A stretch of DNA of 64,000 bases from Phocaeicola massiliensis B84634 = Timone 84634 = DSM 17679 = JCM 13223 (GTDB lineage Bacteria > Bacteroidota > Bacteroidia > Bacteroidales > Bacteroidaceae). Shown one piece after another: positions 57,296 through 64,000 of this stretch (positions are counted from its first letter, which is position 1; each line of letters starts with the position of its first letter). The notes beneath the pieces are model-generated. The model worked only from the letters and a program-made list of their open reading frames with translations. It did not search any database and had not been told where the DNA came from. The position numbers were made by a program, and so were the translations under genes. The stretch is taken from contig NZ_KB905474.1 in NCBI RefSeq assembly GCF_000382445.1, forward strand, positions 186,001 through 250,000, read 5' to 3'.

Positions 57296-57795
57296 CTTGG
57301 CAGAGGTTTGTAATTGCCGATGGGGATGACGGTCTGAATGTCGTCCTTCACGTTCCGGTTGTTGAAGTTAAATTCCAATTCGTAGGAATTTTTGAAATTG
57401 TCCTCCACCACCACGATGAAGTTGTGCGCCTCGTCGCCCTCAGCCGTATAGTACAGCCGGAACTTCTCGTTTTCGAGCAGGTAGCGGTCATTGGGCAGGA
57501 AAGTGATGCCATTGTCCATCTTCAGCGTGCCTTCCCCCTCGAACTGGAAATACCGGATGGTGTAGAGCGTGTTGGCAAATTCGCCTGTCTTTTTCAGCTC
57601 ACAGCGGATTTCCACCGTCTGCCCCTTTGTCACCTTGTTGGGTACGGGCATCGTTTCCACCGTGAACGGATAGGATTGCTGGATGTCCATGTCATCGTCA
57701 CACGATGCGAGCGTGAGCGACACGGCGGCGAACAGGCAGAGTGCCAACGCCTTGAAGATGGATGTTCTCTTGTTCTTGTTGTTCAGTATGTTCAT
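57292..57795 (-). CDS. traQ: Conjugative transfer protein TraQ (DUF3872)
   Basis: The 167-residue protein has a signal peptide with a possible lipobox (LTLASC), then a small beta-sandwich (FTVETMPVPNKVTKGQTVEI; LYTIRYFQFEGEGTLKMDNG; FRLYYTAEGDEAHNFIVVVE). This is the DUF3872/TraQ pattern of CTnDOT-type elements. It is envelope-located and its exact part in transfer is unknown. It overlaps its neighbours by 4 nt on both sides. Confidence 0.85.
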   Translation of the reverse strand: MNILNNKNKRTSIFKALALCLFAAVSLTLASCDDDMDIQQSYPFTVETMPVPNKVTKGQTVEIRCELKKTGEFANTLYTIRYFQFEGEGTLKMDNGITFLPNDRYLLENEKFRLYYTAEGDEAHNFIVVVEDNFKNSYELEFNFNNRNVKDDIQTVIPIGNYKPLPR

Positions 57796-58703
57796 TGTCC
57801 TTTGATTTTTAAGTTATTGTTCATTTCTTTTTTTGCTGTCCGTTGCAGATACTCGTTCAAGTCCTTGCAACCGTCATAGAGTGCGGAACGGTCACAGACA
57901 CGTCCGCCGTAGTGTCCTTTGAGGACTTCCAGCGTCCTCCGCCCGGATTCGTCACGGTCGAGGAAGCAGTCGATGCGCCCGTACCCGTCCAAGTGTTTCA
58001 CCGCCTTGCCTACGTTGGCGACGGAGTTCAGCACAAGGCTGTCGCCATTGCCGCCTATGCCGAGTGTGTCAGCGGACAGAAAGTCCATGAAACCCTCGAA
58101 CACGCTGCATACGTCAGAGGCGGTATCTTCCGGTTTTATCAGTGACACATCTTTGGGTGGTATGCAACCCTTAAAATAGCGGCTCCGGATTTCGTAGCCA
58201 CCAGCCACGTTCGGGAAGCCAACTGTGAAATACCGCTTTCCACGCACGCCATAGTTCAGGCGGCAGCAGTGGCGGGATGCAACGGCATAAGGGATGCCCC
58301 GTTCCGCCAGATAGTCCGTCAGTGGTGAGCGGAGCAGCGGGACGGCTTCCACTCCCTCAAAGGCAGGTTCGGACGGTTCCGGCAGGTACAACGGCTTTTT
58401 CGCTGAGACAAATGGCATACGCACAGTTTCCGCTATGAATCCCGCCTGCGCCATGAAGTCACCGCTTCGGGCAAACTCCCCGGCAAGCGTGAAGATGTCA
58501 CCGCCCTTGCCCAAGCCGAAGTCGTACCAGAGCCGTTTCGCCACGTTCACGCGGAAAGAGGGCGTGCGCTCATTGCGGTATGGCGCATGATACCACAGCT
58601 CGTTTCCGCTCCTTCGGACAGGCTCATGTCCCAACCGTGCGAGAAAGTCCGCGAGGGATATTTGCCTCATAGTGTCTATATCCGTCCGTTCCATGCGGCG
58701 CAT
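57792..58703 (-). CDS. traP: TraP, primase-like protein with degenerate CHC2 and Toprim
   Basis: I use the start at 58703, where ATG overlaps the traO TGA by one base, giving 303 residues; a longer upstream frame enters traO. The N-terminus resembles the CHC2 primase fold (LADFLARLGHEPVRRSGNE; APYRNERTPSFRVN; WYDFGLGKGGDIFTLA) but lacks the zinc cysteines and histidine. A Toprim follows with EGFMDFLSA (Glu) and CFLDRDESGRR (Asp-x-Asp). It may prime the transferred strand. Co-transcribed with traO and traQ. Confidence 0.85.
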   Translation of the reverse strand: MRRMERTDIDTMRQISLADFLARLGHEPVRRSGNELWYHAPYRNERTPSFRVNVAKRLWYDFGLGKGGDIFTLAGEFARSGDFMAQAGFIAETVRMPFVSAKKPLYLPEPSEPAFEGVEAVPLLRSPLTDYLAERGIPYAVASRHCCRLNYGVRGKRYFTVGFPNVAGGYEIRSRYFKGCIPPKDVSLIKPEDTASDVCSVFEGFMDFLSADTLGIGGNGDSLVLNSVANVGKAVKHLDGYGRIDCFLDRDESGRRTLEVLKGHYGGRVCDRSALYDGCKDLNEYLQRTAKKEMNNNLKIKGQ

Positions 58704-59278
58704 CAGTTGATGATGAACTTTATACCCATGCCCCACTGCGTATGAAATTTCTTCGTGTCGCCACCCCACAGGCAACGCTCCCGGAGGTTGGCGAGCAGGG
58801 CGATACGGTCAGCCACGTAAAACTCCACGTCCAGCGTCAGCGCACCGCCATAGACGAAGGCGTCCCGGTCATGCAGTGTCGAGCCGTCATGCAGCACCTT
58901 TTCGCCCCAATTCACCGATTCATACCCGGCGAGAGCCGAAGCCCCCGCATAGACGAACACGATTTTACGGGCATCGGAAAGTATCTTGAAATAGTAGCCG
59001 CCTTCCGCCGTGAACTGCGCCACAGGTATGGAAGTGTCCTTGTAGGGGTTGTTCTTCAGAATATACTCACCTCCGAACACCCATTTATTACCCTTCTTCG
59101 TGTAGGTGGAGAGAGCCGCCCCGAAACTGTACCCGCCGTCGTTACCGCCGGGTTTGAAGCCGTCTGCCAGATTCGCCCTGACCTCGATACCCTGCATCTT
59201 CGGCAGGCATCGCTGGGCGTGCGCCTGCCCCGTGAAGAGTGCAAGCGACGCGATGATTATTGCGATGTGCTTTCTCAT
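58703..59278 (-). CDS. traO: Conjugative transfer protein TraO
   Basis: The 191-residue protein has a signal peptide (about 1-21, ending AHAQ) and a beta-rich body (GYSFGAALSTYTKKGNKWVFG; GGYYFKILSDARKIVFVYAG; WGMGIKFIIN at the end). This looks like a small outer-membrane barrel and is the usual TraO pattern. It lies 2 nt after traN. Confidence 0.85.
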   Translation of the reverse strand: MRKHIAIIIASLALFTGQAHAQRCLPKMQGIEVRANLADGFKPGGNDGGYSFGAALSTYTKKGNKWVFGGEYILKNNPYKDTSIPVAQFTAEGGYYFKILSDARKIVFVYAGASALAGYESVNWGEKVLHDGSTLHDRDAFVYGGALTLDVEFYVADRIALLANLRERCLWGGDTKKFHTQWGMGIKFIIN

Positions 59279-59280
59279 GG

Positions 59281-60267
59281 TCAGCGCACTTGGAGTTCGT
59301 TAATCGTGTTTGCACGTACCAAATCCTCATTTTCGATCACGAAAGACTGGTGGCGACCTCCGTTCTTCTCGTTCAGCTCCACCACGAGGCACTTGCCGTC
59401 GGGGATGGTGAACTTCGCCATCGTGAAGACCGTGCGCTCGCTTTTTTTGCCCGGCACGAACGTGGCGTAGTTCTGTGCGCGGAGCGGCAGGATGACACGC
59501 TCCTGCACGGCGGTACGCTTCGCCACCTTCTTGTCCACGATTTTCCATGTGATGTAGTCCACATCGAAAGGCACGTTGCTCTGGTTCCTGATTTCCGTGT
59601 GGAAATACAGAAGCCCGTTGTGCGTGTATATGCCTTTCAGAAGGTACTGGATGCCGAAACGCTTGCAGCCGATATGCTTCACCTCACGTTTGTTCTGCTT
59701 GTGGATGGACTTCATGATAAGGCGCACCAGCATCGGGCTTTCGCTGCCCAGCTCTTTCAGGTAGATTTCCTGCGCGTTGTTCGGGCGGTTCACCGCCTCG
59801 CCGTCATGGATGAAGTCGCACATCTCCACATTGAGCAGCAGCGGCTCGGCGGCGTACTTCACGTTGAAGGTGTAGAAACTCCCGTCCTCCGTGATGACAG
59901 ACATGTTGGTTTCGTTCGGGAAGTTCCTCACGGTTGCCTTCACACGGATGACGTTCTCCGCTCCGTCGGCTTTGCCCGCGATCAGGTCGGGCGAGCCTAA
60001 ATCGACATAGCGCACCTCCGCCGGGAAGATGACATGCACGGTCTTGTCGTAGGTCACTTCCAAGCCGTGCGGGGGAACCATGCGGTCAAAGCCCAGCTTT
60101 CTCGTCAGACCGTGATACAGGTCGCCGTCCGCCTCCTTCTGCGGATAGACCTCCTTTGTCAAGGTCGGTTGGTCACTTCCGTTGCTTTGCCCAACGGTTA
60201 CGTTTTCCTGCGCGTTGGCAGTTGCGATGCCCATAGCGAGGGCAAACATCATGATTACTTTTTTCAT
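59281..60267 (-). CDS. traN: Conjugative transfer protein TraN (DUF4138)
   Basis: The 328-residue protein has a signal peptide (about 1-19, cut at ANAQ) and the DUF4138 body (HVIFPAEVRYVDLGSPDLIA; LKGIYTHNGLLYFHTEIRN; VDYITWKIVDKKVAKRTAVQ). It is probably the VirB9-like outer part of the channel, by position and fold. The order traM-traN-traO is standard. Confidence 0.9.
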   Translation of the reverse strand: MKKVIMMFALAMGIATANAQENVTVGQSNGSDQPTLTKEVYPQKEADGDLYHGLTRKLGFDRMVPPHGLEVTYDKTVHVIFPAEVRYVDLGSPDLIAGKADGAENVIRVKATVRNFPNETNMSVITEDGSFYTFNVKYAAEPLLLNVEMCDFIHDGEAVNRPNNAQEIYLKELGSESPMLVRLIMKSIHKQNKREVKHIGCKRFGIQYLLKGIYTHNGLLYFHTEIRNQSNVPFDVDYITWKIVDKKVAKRTAVQERVILPLRAQNYATFVPGKKSERTVFTMAKFTIPDGKCLVVELNEKNGGRHQSFVIENEDLVRANTINELQVR

Positions 60268-60311
60268 TTTACTTTGGATTTTTAGTGGTAAATAAAAATT
60301 TGATTATTTCC

Positions 60312-61682
60312 TTAATTCACTCCTTGATAGAGCATGACCCTGTACCCGGCTTTCAGATGCACTTTGACGGTGCGCATCTTCTTGGCTATATACTGGCTCG
60401 TGCCTTGTATCAGCCCCTTGCCCAAGTCGGAGGCGAGCTGCGCCCCGGCATTGGTGGAGATGTTGATGCTGCTCCCCAGCGAGCCGCCCATGTTGGCGGC
60501 AACCTCCCGGACAGCGTTCATCTCCATCGAGTTGGGGATGAATATGCCGGGCTGTCCGTCCGTGTCATAGACCTCCAACTCCACCGGGATAACCGTACCG
60601 TCGTGTTCCAGCGAGGTGATTTCGATAGCGAGCCGTTCGCCCTGAATCTTGGCTGCGCCGACCACCACCGCATTACGGGGAATGATCCGGTCTGCTACCG
60701 CCATCGGCTCCAGCAAGCGCAACCTGACCGCCTGCCCGTCCGTCACGCTCTGCGCCCCATAGACACATGCCGGTATGGTGTTCCTGTCCGATACGGTTGT
60801 AATGCCCACCGCCGTGTTGAAACTGCGGTTGCGTTCCTGCGAGAAGGAAGCGACAAATTCGGCATTGCTCACGGGCTGTCCGAGCGAGGACACCACCTGA
60901 TGCGTCACCTGCCTGACGGGTTTTGCCGTATTCTTTCCGGCTTTCTGCACGGGGGACGGCTCTGTGGTCTGTCCCGCCGCCTGCGTGCCGTTCTGACCGC
61001 CCATGTACTTCGCCGCCAGCTCGTAGGATTTTTCCATGAGTGCCACCTGCTCGTCCATCGTGGAGCTTCTCTCTTTTCCGCTTTCCAGTTCGGATTCGAG
61101 CGTGGCGATGCGTTCCAGCAGTTCGTCCATCTCCGCATTGTCGTTCTTCGGCTGCTCGTAGAAGTTGCCGAGTGTGGCATTGAGGTCACGGTAGGCAGCT
61201 GCCGAGGACTGGATGGTTTTCGGCGCGGGCTTCACCGCCTCTTCCGTTCCGCCGGGATTGGCAAGGTCGAAGTCGCTGTCCCCATCCGCTGCCGCCGTTT
61301 CGCGGTCGAACAGGTCGCCCAACTGCTGCATGGCGCGGCTGCGGTTCTCCTGCCGTTCCTCCATTGCCCCCTGCTCGTAGGCTTTCGCCTTGTCACCGAT
61401 AATCCGGCGGTTCTCCTTGTCCGCGTCGGGCATCTCGATGTTGTAGCCGCTTGTTCCCGGTTCCTGCTCCTTGCCGGAGGACGGGGCGAATATCAGCCAC
61501 ATCGCCCCGATGAATACCAGCACCATAGCGGGAAGCACTATCATTTTCTGACGTTTCAGCCGTTGGGCTTCGGTCAGCGGCTTGCGCTCCTTCTTCGGCT
61601 TGTCGTTGCCGGGAGCCGTCTTGTTTTCGGGCTTGCTCTCCGTCTTGTTCTCAATCTTCGTTTCGTTCTTTGTCTGTTCCAT
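60312..61682 (-). CDS. traM: Conjugative transfer protein TraM (VirB10-like)
   Basis: The 456-residue protein has a charged cytoplasmic start (about 1-45), one TM (IVLPAMVLVFIGAMWLIF), a long periplasmic linker with a coiled coil (NAEMDELLERIATLESELES) and a C-terminal beta domain (AVRLRLLEPMAVADRIIPRN). The layout fits the VirB10-like scaffold that spans the envelope. The first 32 nt overlap the end of traL. Confidence 0.9.
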   Translation of the reverse strand: MEQTKNETKIENKTESKPENKTAPGNDKPKKERKPLTEAQRLKRQKMIVLPAMVLVFIGAMWLIFAPSSGKEQEPGTSGYNIEMPDADKENRRIIGDKAKAYEQGAMEERQENRSRAMQQLGDLFDRETAAADGDSDFDLANPGGTEEAVKPAPKTIQSSAAAYRDLNATLGNFYEQPKNDNAEMDELLERIATLESELESGKERSSTMDEQVALMEKSYELAAKYMGGQNGTQAAGQTTEPSPVQKAGKNTAKPVRQVTHQVVSSLGQPVSNAEFVASFSQERNRSFNTAVGITTVSDRNTIPACVYGAQSVTDGQAVRLRLLEPMAVADRIIPRNAVVVGAAKIQGERLAIEITSLEHDGTVIPVELEVYDTDGQPGIFIPNSMEMNAVREVAANMGGSLGSSINISTNAGAQLASDLGKGLIQGTSQYIAKKMRTVKVHLKAGYRVMLYQGVN

Positions 61683-61971
61683 ATAAATAAGGTATTAAGT
61701 GATTTTCCGTTTTTTGCTGTACGGACAGTTCCACCTGTCCGGCATGGTCTGTCACCATCCGGCTACCGTCATTCCTGCCGATGTCATAGACGGCTTTACC
61801 GAAAGTGTAGAGGGCAAGCGTGGCGAATGCGGCGAGCATTGCCAGCACGATGCGCCTGCGTGTCTTCGGCGGCAAACCGTCCAGATAGCCCCTGAGCCTT
61901 GCCACCAGCATTTTCTTTTTGTCATGGAGTTTCCAATATGCGCCCCAAAATGATTTCTTGATTTTCTTCAT
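61651..61971 (-). CDS. traL: Conjugative transfer protein TraL (DUF3989)
   Basis: It encodes 106 residues with a basic N-terminus (MKKIKKSFWGAYWKLHDKKK) and one TM (RIVLAMLAAFATLALYTFGK). This is the DUF3989 pattern. It lies between traK and traM, overlapping traM by 32 nt. The role is unknown. Confidence 0.85.
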   Translation of the reverse strand: MKKIKKSFWGAYWKLHDKKKMLVARLRGYLDGLPPKTRRRIVLAMLAAFATLALYTFGKAVYDIGRNDGSRMVTDHAGQVELSVQQKTENHLIPYLYGTDKERNED

Positions 61972-61977
61972 ATCCGT

Positions 61978-62601
61978 TTACCTTTTGATGGTTTGTAAAT
62001 CCTTGTTCTCGATGATGGTGAATCCCTCGATGGTGAACCCGTTGGGGTTGTCGTCCGAACGAGACGAGTTCAAGAGGCGACAAGTGGTCACGAGGCTGCG
62101 CTCTGTGACGTTGCTCTGCCGGATGATCTTCTGCGTGGCGTAGGTCACGGCACGGTAGGGATAGCCGTTGAAGTCGCACACCACACTGTCCACTTTCAGC
62201 ACTTGGTTGATGTTACCGGCGATGATGCGGTTGTAGTACCCTTTCTCGGCGAAGTCCGAATAGTAGTTGTACACGCTCTTGTCCGCCAGCAGCAACGCAC
62301 GCTTCACGTTGTGTTCTATCGCGCTCTTTTCGGGCGAGAGCGTGAAAAACAGCTCGTGGAAGCGGCGCACATGCTCCCTCGCTTCCGCCGGACGGTTCTG
62401 CGAGAGGTCCTGCGAGAGTGCCAGCATCAGCGACTTGCCGTTATCCAGCACATAGATCTTTTCACGCTGCCGCTCCGCGAAGCGGTAGGAACTCCACACG
62501 CTCCATACCGTTATCACGGCGCACAGCGAGAGGAAGACGATACCGAACAGGCGTATCTGCCTGAACGATGATTCGATGTTTTTGAGTGACTTGAATTCCA
62601 T
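61978..62601 (-). CDS. traK: Conjugative transfer protein TraK (VirB8-like)
   Basis: The 207-residue protein has one N-terminal TM (FGIVFLSLCAVITVWSVWSS) and a periplasmic domain (AKGYYNRIIAGNINQVLKVD-type region; YATQKIIRQSNVTERSLVTT). The architecture resembles VirB8, an inner-membrane assembly factor. It is in the operon, 31 nt after traJ. Confidence 0.9.
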   Translation of the reverse strand: MEFKSLKNIESSFRQIRLFGIVFLSLCAVITVWSVWSSYRFAERQREKIYVLDNGKSLMLALSQDLSQNRPAEAREHVRRFHELFFTLSPEKSAIEHNVKRALLLADKSVYNYYSDFAEKGYYNRIIAGNINQVLKVDSVVCDFNGYPYRAVTYATQKIIRQSNVTERSLVTTCRLLNSSRSDDNPNGFTIEGFTIIENKDLQTIKR

Positions 62602-62632
62602 TTTACTTTTTCCGTTTATAATTGCACATTGA

Positions 62633-63637
62633 TTATTTCAGCAGTTTCCCGGCACGTCCGACCATGTTGCCTGCGGTAGCACCCGCCACGCTGCCCGCCA
62701 TGCTTCCGGCGCGTCCCGCCATCTGGTTCACGTTGCGCCCGTAGCCGCCCATGCCCCCGGCTTGAATGATCCAGCCCGCCACCGTCGGAATGGTGAAGTA
62801 GCCGATGATGCCGATTATCATGAACACGATATACACCCCGTCGCTGGAATCCAGCGAGAAGTTGGGGTCGGTCTGCATGCGCTCGATGTCGCTCTGGAGC
62901 ATCAACACCTGAATCTTGGCGAGTATGGTGCTGAATATGTCCGACACGGGCAGCCACAGATAGACCTGAATGTAGCGGCATATCCACTGCGTGAGCGTGC
63001 TTTGGAAGCCGTCCCACACCGATATGGCGAAGGCTATCGGACCGAGTATCGCCAGCACCACGAGGAAGAACGTGCGGATGGTGTCTATCACGAGGGCGGC
63101 GGCTTGGAACATCAGTTCCAGTATCTCGCGGAAGAAGTCGCGGATGCCCTTCTTCATCTTGTACATCCCCCGGTCGATATACATCCCCGCCATCGTCACC
63201 ATGTCGGAGGGCGACCAGCCCAATTCCTCCAGTTGCTTGTCAAACTCCTCGTTGGACACGAGGTAGGCGGTTTCGGGATTGCGCACCATCGCCTCGTATT
63301 CCAGCCTGTCCTTCTGCTCACGGTACTTGTTCATGTCCAAAGTCTGCGTTTCGAGCAGTTTCGCCGTACCCTGCACGACGGGCGAGAGGACGCTGTTTAT
63401 CGTGCCAAGCACCACCGTAGGGAAGAACATGATGCACAGACCGACGGCAAAGGGACGGAGCATCGGGAAGACGTCTATCGGTTCGGCTCTCGCCAGCGAC
63501 TGCCATACCCGGTAGGCGACATAGAAGAGCGCGCCCAGCCCGGCGATGCCTTTCGCCACGCCCGCCATGTCGGCGCACAGCGGCATCATCTGCTCGTAGA
63601 GCGAGCGGAGAATCTGGTGAAGGTTGTCGAACTCCAT
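62633..63637 (-). CDS. traJ: Conjugative transfer protein TraJ (VirB6-like)
   Basis: The 334-residue polytopic membrane protein has several TM helices (GIAGLGALFYVAYRVW; FAVGLCIMFFPTVVLGTINS; VIDTIRTFFLVVLAILGPIA; GVYIVFMIIGIIGYFTIPTV). A Gly/Ala-rich tail (GRAGSMAGSVAGATAGNMVG) closes it. This is the TraJ pattern, VirB6-like by topology. It lies 3 nt after traI. Confidence 0.9.
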   Translation of the reverse strand: MEFDNLHQILRSLYEQMMPLCADMAGVAKGIAGLGALFYVAYRVWQSLARAEPIDVFPMLRPFAVGLCIMFFPTVVLGTINSVLSPVVQGTAKLLETQTLDMNKYREQKDRLEYEAMVRNPETAYLVSNEEFDKQLEELGWSPSDMVTMAGMYIDRGMYKMKKGIRDFFREILELMFQAAALVIDTIRTFFLVVLAILGPIAFAISVWDGFQSTLTQWICRYIQVYLWLPVSDIFSTILAKIQVLMLQSDIERMQTDPNFSLDSSDGVYIVFMIIGIIGYFTIPTVAGWIIQAGGMGGYGRNVNQMAGRAGSMAGSVAGATAGNMVGRAGKLLK

Positions 63638-63640
63638 AGG

Positions 63641-64000
63641 CTACCAGTATCTTTCGTTCATACTGCCGTACAGCCCCATGATGCGGTCAAGGTCGTTTTT
63701 CTTCTTCGCACGCAGGTAGCTCACGCTGATGTTCTTGTTGGTGTAGTAGCTCACGAGGTTGCGGTAACGTTTCATCTTGGAGTGGCAGCGTTCCACCACG
63801 TCCATGCGCTCCTTGTCCGTCATGGAGAGCGTGGTGATGTTCACCACGTTCTTCAGCTCCGTCAGCACGTCGTTGGATTCCTCCAGCAGCTTCGTGTACC
63901 CGAAGGCGATGGCTCCGAGTTCCTCCACCGTGAAGTTGTCGTCGCGCAGCATCTTCTGGAAGCTGGTCACGTAGATGTCCGTGATGTCGCCCACCATCAG
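63641..64000 (-). CDS. traI: Conjugative transfer protein TraI, 5' part outside window
   Basis: The frame is open to the window edge, so only the last 119 residues or so are seen (FTVEELGAIAFGYTKLLEES; CHSKMKRYRNLVSYYTNKN). They match the C-terminal half of TraI (DUF4141-type) of CTnDOT elements. The real start lies to the right of the window; the ATG at 63997 is only an internal Met. Confidence 0.8.
   Translation of the reverse strand: MMVGDITDIYVTSFQKMLRDDNFTVEELGAIAFGYTKLLEESNDVLTELKNVVNITTLSMTDKERMDVVERCHSKMKRYRNLVSYYTNKNISVSYLRAKKKNDLDRIMGLYGSMNERYW

Larger units (their letters stand above)
52060..64000. mobile_element. CTnDOT-like integrative conjugative element, one end
   Basis: The left boundary is set by the point where the GH29 gene breaks, between about 52045 and 52090. 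Everything to the right is DNA of higher G+C with a CTnDOT-type gene set: small accessory genes, PcfK/PcfJ, a lysozyme and traQ to traI. No integrase is seen on this side, so it is the end opposite to int, and the element continues past the window. The exact attachment site cannot be set without the other junction. Confidence 0.8.

Noticed and set aside
60285-61895. 536-codon frame on the + strand
   Set aside because: Antisense to traM and traL, produced by the high G+C of the element.

Overview
This window is a Bacteroidaceae chromosome segment, Bacteroides or Phocaeicola; the species cannot be fixed from sequence alone. The evidence is SusC/SusD pairing, a hybrid two-component regulator, promoters of the TAnnTTTG type with an upstream TTTG, SDR-type threonine dehydrogenase beside Kbl, and a CTnDOT-type tra operon. 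No rRNA or CRISPR array is present; one tRNA-Arg (anticodon CCT) is.

Bases 1-37,800 are mostly housekeeping: a lipoprotein nitroreductase (cut by the window edge), pckA, upp, the korAB 2-oxoacid:ferredoxin oxidoreductase, tRNA-Arg, a GH29 fucosidase, the kbl/tdh threonine-degradation pair, a KDG-kinase-like sugar kinase, secDF, an M3 peptidase, an operon of two rhomboids and an EEP-family protein, HU, a GH2 beta-galactosidase, mnmA, an Rpn-family nuclease, cysS, a GH20 hexosaminidase, several envelope proteins, a GH3-auxin-family protein and pfkA. The unusual content here is intergenic. Two gaps (8394-8569 and 24381-24717) hold consecutive blocks of four imperfect 21-22-bp units; each block has a different sequence but nearly the same period, and most blocks have dyad symmetry. 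A separate family of short elements, two copies with terminal inverted repeats and one internal fragment, lies around cysS and at 32.3 kb.

Bases 37,806-52,086 form a polysaccharide utilization locus: HTCS regulator, SusC, SusD, an SGNH carbohydrate esterase, a serine-type sulfatase and a GH29 fucosidase. Two genes are broken. SusD is split by a 1,585-bp IS4-type insertion sequence with a 7-bp target duplication, and the GH29 gene is cut off by the integrated element to its right. The enzyme set suggests a sulfated, fucosylated and acetylated host-type glycan, which is an inference.

From about 52,050 to the right edge the DNA is richer in G+C and belongs to a CTnDOT-like integrative conjugative element that continues past the window. 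A rightward cluster carries small genes, PcfK-like and PcfJ-like genes and a DUF3873 gene. It converges on a leftward operon of traI (partial), J, K, L, M, N, O, P, Q and a lysozyme, and the two meet at a bidirectional terminator near 56.73 kb. The first small membrane-protein gene of the rightward cluster appears to carry a 1-nt frameshift.
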